A stretch of DNA of 64,000 nt from Myotis daubentonii (GCF_963259705.1 NC_081861.1:69111623-69175622), one strand, 5' to 3'; numbered from the stretch's first letter, positions 11,392 to 23,473 are shown. Notes: generated from the sequence alone by a model not told the origin. Program-made: numbers and translations.

Positions 11392-12564
11392 AAAATTTTT
11401 TTTTATTGATTAAGGTATTACAAATGTGTCTTTATCCCCCCATTGTCCCCTCATCCTCCCAGTCTTAACTTCACCCTCACCCCCTGTTGTCTGTGTCCAT
11501 CGCTTATGCTTATATGCATGCATACAAGTCCTTTGGTTGATCTTCTCCCATTACCCCCACCCTCCCCTACATTCCCTCAGGTTTGAGCATCTGATCGATG
11601 CTTCTCTGTCTCTAGATCTGTTTTTGTTCATCGGTTTATGCTGTTCATTATAATCTACAAATGAGTGAGGTCATGTGGTATTTATCTTTCTCTGACTGAC
11701 TTATTTCACTAAGCATAATGCTCTCCAGCTCCATCCATGCTGTTGCAAATGGTAGGAGTTCCTTCCTTTTTACTGCGGCATAGTATTTCATTGCATAGAT
11801 GTGCCAAAGTTTTTTAATCCACTCATCTGCTGCTGGGCACTTAGGCTGATTCCAAATCTTAGCTATTGTAAATTGTGCTGCTATGAACATGTGGCATCTG
11901 GAGGTCTGCCCCTGGCGAGGGGGAAGTTGCTCTTACTGCTGCAGGAGCAGTGCACCTTTGGAGGTGGAGGTCCCGGGATCCATGGTCTGTGAGTAGGGCA
12001 GCAGGATTTTGGCCGGAGTGGCTGCTGGGTCATGGGCAGTGTCCAAGGCCTGTCTGGGTGGTGGTGCTGATGGGTTCCTAGAAGAGGCTACTCTCCCCTT
12101 CAATATGGCGTGGGCTCCATGCCTGAGTCCCACAGTCCAGGGCAGGGGTGGGCAAACTTTTTGACTCGAGGGCCACAATGGGTTCTTAAACTGGACCGGA
12201 GGACCGGAACAAAAGCATGGATGGAGTGTTTGTGTGAACTAATATAAATTCAGAGTAAACATCATTACATAAAAGGGTACGGTCTTTTTTTTCAATAGTT
12301 TTATTCATTTCAAACGGGCTGGATCCGGCCCGCGGGCCGTAGTTTGCCCACGGCTGGTCCAGGGAGTGCCCGGAGCGGTGGTAGTCTCTCCCTGTCCCAG
12401 AGAGCCTGGTCTGCCAGCCTCTGCTGGTTCCTGCCGGACTTAACTGTCCCTCCCTCACTCACACACACATACCACACACATCCACACACTCTCCTTTCAT
12501 TCCCTCACTCACTCACTTCCTATCCCTCACCTCCATCCTGCCAGCTGCCATATTTTTCTGTCCT
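11392..12564 (-). mobile_element. L1-B: internally deleted L1 inserted in L1-A
   Basis: T-rich tail at 11392, 3' UTR, then ORF2 C-terminus to 11890, joined directly to GC-rich L1 5'UTR-like sequence (11891-12142 and 12357-12564) that ends near a GCCATATTTTTCTG motif resembling the reverse of an L1 5' start. Imperfect duplications flank it: ACCACAGCTTTTT (11379-11391) and ACCAAGGCTTTTTT (12565-12578). L1-A resumes exactly where it stopped. A hAT MITE lies inside. Confidence 0.7.
12143..12356. mobile_element. 214-bp hAT MITE (CAGGGGTGGGC family)
   Basis: Ends CAGGGGTGGGCAAACT and AGTTTGCCCACGGCTG form imperfect terminal inverted repeats. Perfect 8-bp target duplication GTCCAGGG at 12135-12142 and 12357-12364. 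Non-coding. It lies inside the 5'UTR-like part of L1-B, so it is younger than L1-B. Confidence 0.93.
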
Positions 12565-13252
12565 ACCAAGGCTTTTTTATCCACTCATCTACTGATGGGC
12601 ACTTGGGTTATTTTCAGATCTTAGCTATTGTAAATTGTGCTGCTATGAAAATAGGGGTGCATACATTCTTTTTAATTGGTGTTTTGGGTTTCTTAGGATA
12701 TATTCCTAGAAGTGGGATCAATGTGTCAAATGGCAATTCCATTTTTAATTTTTTAAGGAAACTCCATACAGTTTTCCATAATGGCTCTACCAGTTTGCAT
12801 TCCCACCAGCAGTGCACTAGGGTTTCCTTTTCTCCACATCCTCACCAGCACTTATCATTTGTTGATTTGTTCATGGTAGCCATTCTGGCAGGTATGAGGT
12901 GATACCTCATTGTCGTTTTAATTTGCATATTTCTGTGATCAGTGACTGAGCATTTTTTCTTCTGTCTATTGATCATCTGTATGTCCACTTTGGAGAAGTT
13001 TCTGTTTACTGGTAGATCCTTTGCCCATTTTATAATTGGATTGTTTGTCTTCCTTTTGTTAAGTTGTGTGAGTTCCTTATATATTTTGGATATTAACCCT
13101 TTATCATATGTATCATTGACAAATATGTTCTCCCATACAATGGGCTCACTTTTCATTTTGTTGATGGTTTCTTTTGCTGTGCAAAACCTTTTTTATTTTG
13201 ATGTACTCCTATTTGTTTATTTTCTCCTTAGTTACTTTCCTTTGGCCTAGGA

Positions 13253-13464
13253 CAGTGGTCAGCAAACTGACGGCTCACGAGCCACATGAGGCTCTTTGGC
13301 CCCTTGAGTGTGGCTCTTCCACAAAATACCGGCTTCTGTGCATGGGCCATGAAGTTTCAATCGTACCGTATGTGCGCTTGAGCACGTAGTATTTTGTGGA
13401 AGAGCCACACTCAAGGGGCCAAAGAACCGCATGTGGCTCGCGAGCCACAGTTTGCCAACCACTG
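13253..13464. mobile_element. 212-bp palindromic hAT MITE (CAGTGGTCAGC family)
   Basis: Terminal inverted repeats CAGTGGTCAGCAAACT / AGTTTGCCAACCACTG and perfect 8-bp duplication GCCTAGGA at 13245-13252 and 13465-13472. Nearly the whole element is an inverted repeat (the GGCTCTTCCACAAAATAC arm recurs inverted), so a transcript would fold into one long hairpin. A second copy lies at 62459-62669. Confidence 0.95.
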
Positions 13465-14830
13465 GCCTAGGAGATGTGTCCGTAACATATTGGTATGAAA
13501 GATGTCTGAGATTTTGCTGCCTATCACTTCTTCTAGAATTTTTATGCTTTTACAACATACATTTAAGTCTTTTATCCATTTTGAGTTTATTCTTGTGTAT
13601 GGTGATGTTGGTAGTCAAGTTTCATTTTTTTACAAGTATCTGTCCAATTTTAAGAACACCATTTATTAAAGAAACTCTCTTTACACCATTGTAAGCTCTT
13701 GCCTCCTGTGTTGAGTTGAATATCAATTGAGCATAATGGCTTGGGTTGATTTCTGGGGTCTCTGTTCTGTTCCATTTATTTATGTGTCTGTTCTTATGCC
13801 AGTACCAGGCTGTTTTGATTATGGTGGCTTTGTACTATAACTTGAAATCTTGTATTGTGATTTCTCCAACTTTGTTTTTCTTTCTCAATATAGCAGCAAC
13901 TATTGGGGTTTTTTTTTATTCTATATAAATTTTGGAGTATTTGTTCTAGATCTGTGAGATATGCTCTTGGTATTTTAATAAGATTGCTTTGAATCTATAG
14001 ATTGCTTTGTGTAGTATAGACATTTTAATGATGTTAATTCTGCCAATCCATGAACACATTATATTCTTCAACTTGTTTATATATTCCATTTATTTTTTCA
14101 CTGTCCTGTAGTTTTCTGAATACAGGTCTTTTGCTTCCTTGGTTAAGTTTATTCTTAAGTATCTTAATTTTGTTGTTGTTGTTGTTGTTGTTGCAATGGT
14201 AAATGGGATTGCTTATTTAGTTTTTTTTGCTGTGGATTCATTATTGGTATATTAAAAAGCCATTGATTATTGGGTATTGATTTTGTATCCTGCCTCATTT
14301 CCAAACTAATTTATTAAATTGAGTAGTTTTTTATGGAGTCTTTAGGATTTTGTATGTACAGTATCATGTCATCTGCGAATAATTAGAGTTTTACTTCCTC
14401 CTTTCCAATTTGGATGCCTTTTATTTCTTCTTCTTGACTGCTTGCTGTAGCTAGGACTTCCAGTGCAATGTTTGATAAGAGTAGTGAAAGTGGCCCTGAC
14501 CAGTTAGGAAACCATGGTGTGTGCCTTCTGAGCTCTAACCCCAGAGCTCTTGATCCTGGCTTCTGCTCTCACAGCTGCAATCCATTCGGTCCTCCCTCTT
14601 CCAGAGCACAAGGTGGGTGGCTCCACAGGGAATTTTGTGTTTTGGCCCTTTAAGAGGGTACCTGAATTTCCAGCCATATCTCCCTGGGAAACAGCAACCC
14701 TGCTGCTTTCACAGCCAGATGTTTTGTGGGTACCCTTCTCAATTCTGGTGCTCTCTACTGAGAGTCCCAGCTTAGTCTAAGTGGCAACCCCCCACAGCTG
14801 AGATATCTCTCCAGAACTTCAGTTGCTGTC

Positions 14831-15485
14831 TGTTGGTGCCGGGAGCCGGTCCATCCTTGCTGTTTCAAGGGACCTGGCATATATGGCATACTGTTCTTAA
14901 TATGTTTTCTCCCCTTAGCGCTGTGTGTTTTAACCAAGGTCACCTCTCCGAGAAAGGTTGTTTCCCCAGGTAGGGATTTTCCCCTGAAGTTAGGGAGGGA
15001 ATAAAACCCCTTAAGCTACATAATCTTTACTCCCTGGAATGGAGATAAGAAACGCCCTAACCTTTGTAATAGAGATTGATAGGATTGAATCAACTGGTAT
15101 AAATACAGTTGTAACAAGACAACAACAGACAGAATTCAGAAGACAGCAAGACACAGAACTCAGGAGACAGAATTCAGAAGACAGAACCTACACGGAGCCT
15201 GGAGACAAAAGAACTTCGCTGGAGAGAACATGGCAATAGATCCTGGACTGAACCTGACTATAGAACATGGCAAGAGAACCTGACTAGAACCTGGTGACTG
15301 AACCTGGCTGGAGATCTGAAGCAGAACCTCTCTGGAGATCCAGACCAGAACTTGGCTGGAGGTCCTGACTAGAGATCCTGGCTAGGCTGCTGATCAACTG
15401 AACGCTGTCTCCGTGTCATTCCTTCTTCACCGACTCCGTCCACACCTTTGGGCACCCCTGGACCCGCTGGGGTTGGACCCCGGCA
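14831..15485 (+). mobile_element. Solo ERV LTR (655 bp, class II-like)
   Basis: Begins TGTTGGTGCCGGGAGCC and ends GGACCCCGGCA, so it has TG...CA ends with related inverted termini. It contains a TATAAATA box near 15100 and purine-rich A/G repeats (CAGAATTCAGAAGACA type). Flanking 7-mers TGCTGTC (14824-14830) and TGTTGTC (15486-15492) differ by one base. It interrupts the 5'UTR-like part of L1-A. No viral gene is present. Orientation follows the TATA box; the class is a tentative call. Confidence 0.75.
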
Positions 15486-15702
15486 TGTTGTCACCAGGCC
15501 AGTCCTTCCATGCATCTGCCCCTCCTACTAGTCTCTATGTGGTCTCTACCTTGGGTTCTAGGTTATCAGGGTTCTCTCCAGAGAGTCTTCCATTGATTAT
15601 TCAGGCAGTTTTTCTGTATTTTAGTTGTAATTCCAGTTTATTCCTGGGAGCGTGTCTGTGCAGCAGCCACTTGCCCTGCCACCATTTTTAAACTCTCTAG
15701 GC

Positions 15703-15914
15703 CAGCGTTTCTCAACCTGTGGGTCGCGACCCCTTTGGCAGTCGAACGACCCTTTCACAGGGGTCACCTAAGACCATCCTGCATATCAGATATTTACATT
15801 ATGATTCATAACAGTAGCAACATTACAGTTATGAAGTAGCAATGAAAATAATTTTATGGTTGGGTCACAACATGAGGAACTGTATTTAAAGGGCCAGAAG
15901 GTTGAGAACCACTG
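15703..15914 (+). mobile_element. SPIN-type hAT MITE
   Basis: Begins CAGCGTTTCTCAACCTGTGG and ends GGTTGAGAACCACTG, with the internal phrases GGTCGCGACCCCTTTGG and ATTTTATGGTTGGGTCAC of the non-autonomous SPIN family. Perfect 8-bp duplication CTCTAGGC at 15695-15702 and 15915-15922. SPIN elements are known for horizontal transfer among tetrapods, vesper bats included. It landed on the right-hand target duplication of L1-A. Confidence 0.93.
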
Positions 15915-16927
15915 CTCTAGGCATAGGTTTTTATTTCTTTGGGATAGATAACTAGGAATGGAATTATTGGTTGATATGTTGTTTGTTTATTGACCTTTCT
16001 AAGAAACTCTAAACTGTTTTCCAAACTTACTGTACCATTTTACATCCTTGCCAGCAATGTTTGAGAATTTCATTTTCTCTATATCTTCACCATTTAGAGC
16101 CTTTAATTATGATGTATCACATTTATTGATTTGTGTGTGTCGAACTAACCTTCCATCCCAGGAAAAATCCAATATGGTCATATAATTCTTTCAATATGTT
16201 GTTGAATTTAGTTTCCTAATACTTTGTTAAGAATTTTTTTTATCTATATTCATCAAAGATACTGGCCTACATCTTTTTTTCCTTCTAGTGTTCTATCTGG
16301 CTTCAGGATAATGCTGACTTTATAAAATGAGATTGAGAGTATCCCTGGCTTTCAATTTTTAGGAAATGTTTGAGAACAATTGGCATTACATTTTTAAAAA
16401 ATGTGTGGAATAATTCACATGTGAAGCCATGTGTACTGAGCTTTACTGGGTTAGGAGGCTTTTGCTTATTGATTCAATCTTCTTACTCATTATTGTCCTA
16501 TTCAGGTTTTCTGTTTGTTTGTTTTCTAATTCAGTCTTGAGAGGTTGTATGCTTCTAGGATCTTATCTATTTCTACTAGGTTATAAAATTTGTTGGCATA
16601 TATTTTTTCATGGGACTCTCTTATGGTCCTATACATTCCTGTGGTCTCAGTTCTGTGTCTCCTCTTTCATTTATGATTATATTTGTTTTACTCTTTTCTC
16701 TTTAGTTAGTGAAGGTAAAGTTTTGTCAGTTATGTTAATCTGTTTTAAAAATAGGTGGTTTTTTTTTTAAAATTGTTCTATTGTTTTTTTTCTGGTCTGT
16801 ATTTAGTTTTGTTCTGATCTTTGTTATTTCCTTCTTTCTGTTAACTTTGGATTTAGTTTGTTCTTTTCATAGTTTCTTGAGATGTAAAGTTAGGTTGTTT
16901 ATTTGCAATCTTTCTGTTTTGTTAATA

Positions 16928-17508
16928 TAACACCACTTATTTGCAGTTTTATTTTCCACAATTTTAGTTACATATGGTTAACTGAGCTCCAGAATATCAA
17001 ATGAAAATTTTCAGAAATAAAAAATTTATAGGTTTTAATTTGCATGCCATTTTAAATAGTTTGATGAAATCTCACACCATCTTTCTCTATCTCAACCAGG
17101 ATGTAAATCATCTTTTTGTCCAGCACATTCACACTGTATAATTACCTATTCATTAGTCACTTAGTCATCTCAGTTATCAGATTAATTGTTGTTGTATAGT
17201 AGTGATTATGTTCAAGTAACCCTTACTTTATTTAAAAATATCCCCTAAGTGCAAGAGTAGTGATGCTGGCAATTTTGGTATGACAAAGAGACCACATTCA
17301 CATAATTATATTACATCATGTTATTATATATTTTTTCCCTGCTAGTTGCTGTTAATCTCCTAGTAGACATAATTTATAAATTAAAGTTTATTATGCTTAT
17401 GCATGTTTAGGGAAAAAACATGGTATATATAGGATTTGATACTATTCACAGTTTTAGTCATCCACAAGGGGTGTTGGAACATATCTCCTGCAAATAAGGG
17501 AGTTATTG
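16928..17508 (-). mobile_element. Tigger-like DNA transposon relic
   Basis: Decayed copy with the Tigger-type edges 'acaaggggtgttggaacatat...ggagttattgta' on the right and 'caccacttatttgcagttttattttccac' character on the left, TA-flanked. Non-coding. Family assignment is from memory of the consensus and needs a library search; orientation is tentative. Confidence 0.6.
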
Positions 17509-17607
17509 TACATGCATTAAACACTATAAACATCACTCTCAAAATCGTTTTTGTAGTATCCCATAGATATTTATATGCTGTACTTACATTTTCGTTTATG
17601 TCAAGAT

Positions 17608-17815
17608 TTTTTTGGTCATACTTTTTAATCTTTATTATTGAAAGTATATGTCCCCTCTTTACCTCCCCCCCCATTGACTCCCTCCATCCCTACCCCCTGC
17701 CCCCTGCCCCAGGCCTTCACCACACTGGTCTGTGTGCATCGGTTGTGCATATATGCATACAAGCCCTTTGGTTGATCTCTTCCCACCCACCCACTCCTTT
17801 TAATTTTAACTACTC
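17608..17815 (-). mobile_element. L1 3' UTR fragment
   Basis: T-rich start ('ttttaatctttattattg') followed by the C-rich reverse 3' UTR and the TATGCATACAAGCCCTTTGG phrase found in the other L1 tails here. The left target repeat TGTCAAGAT (17599-17607) recurs at 20029-20037, so this fragment and the HAL1 together fill one target site. 17816-17879 is a TG/TTTG-rich spacer. Confidence 0.75.
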
Positions 17816-17879
17816 TGATACATGTCTAGTGGTGCTTCTTTGTGGGTTTTTTGTGTGTGATTTTGTTTGTTTGTTTGTT

Positions 17880-20028
17880 TTACTTTTTTTGATTAATTAA
17901 ATCTTTATTGTTCAGATTATTACAGTTGTTCCTCTTTTTCCCCCCGTAACTCCCCTCCACCAAGTTCCCACCCCACCCTCCTCCTTCACTCCCCACCCAC
18001 TGTCCTCATCCATAGGTGCACGATTTTTGTCCAGTCTCTTCCCGCATCCCCCTCACCCCTTCCCCCCCCCCCAAGAATAGTCAGTCCACTCCCTTTCTAT
18101 GCCCCTGATTCTATTATAATCAACAGTTCATTCTGTTCATCAGATTATTCACTTGATTTTTAGATTCACTTGTTGATAGATGTGTATTTGTTGTTCATAA
18201 TTTGTATCTTTACCTTTGTCTTCTTCTTCCTCTTCTTAAAGGATACCTTTCAGCATTTCATATAATACTGGTTTGGTGGTGATGAACTCCTTTAGTTTTT
18301 TCTTATCTGTGAAGCTCTTTATCTGACCTTCAATTCTGAATGATAGCTTTGCTGGATAAAGTAATCTTGGTTGTAGGTTCTTGGCATTCATCACTTTGAA
18401 TATTTCCTGCCACTCCCTTCTGGCCTGCAAAGTTTCTGTTGAGAAATCAGCTGACAGTCATATGGGTACTCCCTTGTAGGTAACTGACTGTCTTTCTCTT
18501 GCTGCTTTTAAGATTCTCTCTTTGTCTTTTGCTCTTGGCATTTTAATTATAATGTGTCTTGGTGTCGTCCTCTTTGGATTCCTTTTGTTTGAGGTTCCCT
18601 GTGCTTCCTGGACTTGTAAGTCTATTTCTTTCACCGGGTAGGGGAAGTTTTCTGTCATTATTTCTTCAAATAGGTTTTCAATATCTTGATCTCTCTCTTC
18701 TTCTGGCACCCCTATAATTCTGATGTTGGTATGCTTAAAGCTGTCCCAGAGGCTCCTTACACTGTCTTCGTATTTTTGGATTCTTTTTTCATTTTGCTTT
18801 TCCAGTTGGGTGTTTTTTGCTTCTTTGTATTTCAAATCGTTGACTTGATTCTTGTGATCCTCTAGTCTGCTGTTGGGATTCTGTATAATATTCTTTATTT
18901 CAGTCAGTGTATGCTTAATTTCTAGTTGGTCCTTTATCACAACCTCGAGGGTCTCATTAGATTTCTTATAGGTCTCATTAAGTTTATCAGCAGTTTCTAG
19001 AAAATTATTGAAAAACCTTAAAAGTGTGGTTTTGAACTCTATATCCAGTAGTTTGCTTTCCTCCATTTCTGTCAGTTGTGTCCTTTTTCTTTGTCTCCGC
19101 ATTTTTTATGCTTCCCTGTGTTGATAAAGTGGTTTTTCTGTGCTAAGTGTCCTCTAGGGCCCAGTGGTTCAGCCTCCCCAATTACCTGAGGAGGACACTC
19201 TTGGTGCACCCCCTTGTGGTCTTTGTGCACAGTCTGGTTGTAGTTAAGCCTTGATTTTTGTGGGTATCACTGGGAGGAATTGACCTCCAGGCCAATTGGC
19301 TGTGAGAACCAGCTGTGTCTGCAGTGAGAGAACTTCTGTGCTGGAGACACCCCTCTGGGGCAAGACTTGCTTCAATGGGGCTTTGGTGCTCACTGAGTCT
19401 GCCCCTTGAGTGTGTCCTTTATGGTTCCACAGAGCTGCAAACTGGATGGTCCCATTCTGACCTCTGGGTACATTGGCTCCTGGATCTCTAGGGAGGTGCT
19501 AATCTAGCCTCTGCCTTAGGCTATCCAGCAAAAGCCTCCCTGCAGGGCTTGGGCAGGAGGGGTCCCATGGGATCAACAAGGCGGGGCTAGCAGTTATGGC
19601 TGCTCTCAGAGGCTCTGCTTCTCAGTGTCTCAGCAATTGCTGCAAGCCCCTCCGAGAGAAAGCTGCCCTCGAGTTCCTACCAATGCCAGACAGTCCCGCT
19701 TCTCCCGTATGAGTCTGGGTCCCCAGAGACTAGCCCGGAACTGGAGCTCAGAGCCTGAGACTCCCTCCCAATTGAAAACGACAACCGCGCCCCCAGCCAC
19801 CAGCCTGCTCCACATGCACCTCCGCACCTCAGTATTTTACTTCCGCACTGCGCCTCCTCTGAGTCTCGGTATGCTTTTCTTTTTCCCTCTAGTTGTAGAA
19901 TTTCCACTCAGCCAGCCTTCCTGTGGTTCTGGATGATGTCCGTTCTGTCTTTTAGTTGTATTTTTGAAGTGGTTGTTCAAGGCAGCAAACTCCATTGTTT
20001 ACCTATGCCACCATCTTGGTTTCTCCTG
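17880..20028 (-). mobile_element. HAL1 half-L1 (5' UTR + ORF1 + 3' UTR, no ORF2)
   Basis: Reverse-strand element: T-rich tail (17880-17930), C-rich 3' UTR to 18235, ORF1 18236-19102, and a 0.9-kb 5' UTR ending at the CCACCATCTTGGTTTCTCC motif (reverse of an L1-type AAGATGGTGG start, a YY1-like site). The 3' UTR follows ORF1 directly, with no ORF2. That is the HAL1 design, mobilised in trans by L1. TGTCAAGAT on both sides supports a single insertion site. Confidence 0.85.
18236..19102 (-). pseudogene. HAL1 ORF1, one in-frame stop
   Basis: ORF1 of L1 type encodes an RNA-binding chaperone that coats its own RNA. The reading frame starts at 19102 (MRRQRKRTQLTEMEESK), runs through a coiled coil (about residues 20-110), an RRM with NIRIIGVPEEE (about 125-135), and a C-terminal domain ending in LKEFITTKPVLYEMLKGIL. 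The only break I find is TGA at 18460-18458, after residue 214, where L1 relatives have arginine. A CGA-to-TGA CpG change explains it. The frame reopens at once (LSADFSTETLQARREW) to 18236, giving about 288 codons. Confidence 0.85.
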
Positions 20029-23000
20029 TGTCAAGATATTTCTTAATTTTGCTTTTGATTTTTTCTTTCAGTCATTAGTTGTTCAGGAGTGTATTATTTA
20101 ATTTAATGTTTTTAGATTTTCCAGCTTTCCTCTTGTTATTGATTTCTAGTTACATGCCATTGTAGTCAGAAAAGATACTTGGTATATTTTCAATCTTCAT
20201 AAATTTGTTAAGACATGTTTTGTGTCCTATCAAATGGTCTATCTGGAGAAATGTCCCAAGTGCACTTGAGAAGAACATATATTTTGCTTCTGTCAGATGG
20301 AATATTCTATAAATGTATATTAAGTCTATTTGGTCTAAAATATGATTCAAGTTCATTGTTTCCTTATTGATTTTCTGTGTAGATGATCTATCCATTTCTG
20401 AAAGTAGCATACTGAAATCCTCTATTATTGTAATACTATTTCTCCCTTCAGATTTATTAGTATTTGCTTAATATATTTAGGTATTCCAATGTTGGGTTCA
20501 CATATTTATGATTGTTATATGTTCTTGATGAATTGACTCCATTGTAGCCTTCTTTGTCTCTATTTATCATTTTTGGCTTAAAGTATATTCCAATGTAAGT
20601 GTAGCCAACCCTGCTCTTTTTTTTTTTTTTTTTTTTTTTTTTGCTTTCTACTTGCATATGATACTTTTGTTCATCTCTTCATTTTGAACCCATGTGTGTG
20701 TTTAGAGCAGAATTGTCTCTGGTAGGCAGCACGTAGTTGTGTCTTCCTTTTTATTATCTAACCAGCCAATCAGATCCCTTTGAGTAATGAATTCAATTTA
20801 CATTGAGTTATTATTGGTATCTGAGGACTTACTAATGTCATCCTATTAATTAATTTCTGTTTCCTTTATATTTTAGTTGTTTCTTTTTCTCTCTTTTTTT
20901 GCTTGTCTCTGTAAATTGGTGATTTCTCATGGTGGTATGCTGCTTCCCTCCCTCTTTTATTTTTCTTTTATACACCCACTCTAGCTTTTTGCTTTGTGCT
21001 ACTTTGAGGCTTACATAAGACATCTCATAAATTAACAGATAATTTTTTAGCTGATATCAAGTTGACTTTGATCATCTACAAAAGCATTACCCTTATACTC
21101 CCTTTTTATATTTTGACATCATTATTTACTTTTTTTTTATATTGTGTATTCATTTCTGTGGACCTGGTAAGCAGATTCTTCATGTGTGATACTCTCAGAG
21201 GCTCTTAGGCAAATGTCCTGCTGCAATCCCTTTAACGCACTTTGAAATTTTTATCTGCTACTTTCCCAGTCTCCTCCCACCCCTATCAAGTAGTGGGGAT
21301 CCTACCTAAGTATTTTGAGTGCTGTTATAAAGAAATGGATTTTTCAAACTTCATTCCACACCACTGAGGTAGCTTGACACTCACTCACAACTATCTTTGT
21401 CCCTCATGAGATAGGTCACTACAGGAAGAGAGGGAGGGTCAACACTGGGAAAGTTTATGTTACCATCACCTCTGCTGCTAGAAAACTCATATTTATTTAA
21501 TTTATTTATTATTTTTGTTCTAAAAACATGGTGGAGTCTTATTGTAGGAAGACTGGACTTCTGTAAATTTGTTCTTGAGCATGCATATTTGCCAAGGTCA
21601 GTACGCTCTAGGTTTTCCCCAAAACCACATCAAGAGAGGTCTGGGGAGTTTTGTTGGCTCTGTTGGTTGTGCAATCTTATCGATGTCTGTCTGCATTACT
21701 GTATGCACTGGTAGAAGAGACTCCTCCTGAGTCCATTGGTGTATGGTGCTAGATCTCAGAACACTCACAGAGCTACTTTTGTTTTAAAGGATGTCTAATT
21801 CATTGCTAAAAAAAAAAAGGAGATATAGGGGAGAAGACAAGATGGCAGCGATATAGGCAGATGTGTCCCAGGTCGTGTTCCGGAGCAAATGGAGTAATCA
21901 GCTGAAACTAATAACACCCACCCCGAATTGGCGAAATTACTCAGCTGGTGAGACAGTTTGCAGCTGGGAAGGGCAGAACTCTCCTAGAAAGGTAAAAAAA
22001 ACAGGGATCTTGGCAAGAAAGTTTGCCAGACCTCAGAGCCCAGAGGGTCAGAGGGAGACCGAGTGGCAGACACCCGCGTCTCTAGGGACAGGCACAGCCC
22101 CTGACTGGGGTAAGAAGATCTGAGGGATTCCTGGCGCCGGGGGATTTGAGATCTGGGTTCTGTGATCACGGAGGACTGAGCCTAAAGGGGGCAGCCTGAA
22201 GAGCTGACCAGGCCATGCAGTGCTGGTAAGAGAAGAGCTTACAGAAACTCAGCCTTCCCCATTTCCGCAGCCGGCGTTTGTTTGTTTGTTTTCACTGAAC
22301 CCTGTTCATAAGACATTTCAGATACAGACACTCACCTGTGCTGAAGAGAGGGAGAAGGTGTGGATGAGTGCAATCTGGGGAGAGGATGAGGAGAGGGGGC
22401 TGCTGGGAGAGGTGGCAATGAATTGAGTGCTGAGACACCCCTGGGCCCAGGATTGGGGCAGCCATTCTCTCCAGAGGGTGGGACTCCTCCGCCTAGCCCC
22501 CAGGCAAGGAGCACAGCCACACCCAGATTCCACCCTGAAGGATATGAAGGATTAAAATAATCTGATTAGTCCCTGGGAGTTAACAGGGTCTGGCCTACAG
22601 AGGGATTGTCAATCCCAGCAACAACACAGAGCAGGGTAATGATTAAAGAACCAACTCTGGACAGTTGACCTCCCCAAACCAGTTTTAAGTGCAATAGAGA
22701 AAATAAACCCTTGATACTGGATAGAGAAGCCATATAGCCTCAGAGGCCAACCAAAAAACACTGCCACCCAGAGGATGAGCCACAAACTGACTCTTAGGTA
22801 AATACAAATTAAGGCAGTCTGGGACACAAATACGGCCTGCTTTAAAATCAGGACTGTGGTTTACAACACAGAGGAACAGTGTATCGCAGGGAAATTCAAC
22901 ACTCTCCTGAATACCTGGCAGGACTAAGGCGAGCCAGACTGACTAGTAGAAGAACCGAAGGACCTTCACTACTGCAATTTTTTTTTCTTTTTTCACCTTT

Positions 23001-23472
23001 TAACTAAGAAACCAACTTTTTTTTCTTCTTCTTTTTCCATCACCTGATTTTACCCTTTTAATTACTACATTTTTATTTTTAACCAGTATTATTACTGCTA
23101 CCATTTTACCATTATTTAAAGTGCCATTTTATTATCTCTTTATTTTATTTTGGGATTAGTGTTCTCCATTCTATTTTCATCATTCCTTTAGCATCAATTT
23201 TCCCTACCTCAATTTTACCTCTATGCTAAAACCCTCTCACTCACTTTTCCCCTTTTGTTGTCCTGTTTCTCTTACCCTATTCCTGCTTTAGATTTTCCCT
23301 ATTCCTTCTTTTTACCCCCTGTCAAAATTTCACCATACTCATATATCCTATTTCCAATCCACTGCTCTAAATACTTATACACCTATCCCTTACCTTTCTT
23401 CACTATCCAAAATTTTTTTCTCTTCTTTTATCTTTCTATTGTTTTGTTGCTGTTTGCTTGATTGTTCAGTAT

Positions 23473-23473
<1 letters not shown>

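Larger units (their letters stand above)
9624..15697 (-). mobile_element. L1-A: reverse L1 carrying nested insertions
   Basis: One L1 insertion bounded by TAGGCATA at 9616-9623 and again at 15918-15925 (beyond SPIN). The parts run: T-rich 3' end 9624-9650; 3' UTR and ORF2 C-terminus 11029-11391; ORF2 12575-14490 with a zinc-knuckle-like C-terminus, RT segments and a (TTG)n; then L1 5'UTR-like sequence 14495-14830 and 15486-15697, ending with the CCACCATTTTTAAA motif (reverse of the L1 5' start). ORF2 joins the 5' UTR directly near 14493, so endonuclease and ORF1 are missing. Removing the nested elements leaves about 2.6-2.7 kb. Confidence 0.8.
15926..21815 (-). mobile_element. Old reverse L1, split by younger insertions
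   Basis: Degraded L1 sequence: ORF2-like passages at 15926-16925, resuming 17513-17607 and 20029-21130. 20040-20460 resembles the endonuclease/RT linker passage of L1 ('ttagttgttcaggagtgta' type). 21130-21815 is probably its 5' region, but I cannot assign it firmly. Interrupted by a Tigger-like element and by the HAL1 block. The sequence left of L1-A (9485-9615) is likely the same old L1. Contains a (T)28 run near 20616. Confidence 0.6.

Noticed and set aside
11880..14500. Spliced L1 insertions as the explanation for 5'UTR-ORF2 fusions
   Set aside because: Neither join shows the AG on the ORF2 side expected from a splice acceptor; kept only as one option.
14480..14515. Ves SINE start at the L1-A join (CCCTGACCAGTTAGG)
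   Set aside because: Only about 15 bases match and the SINE body does not follow.
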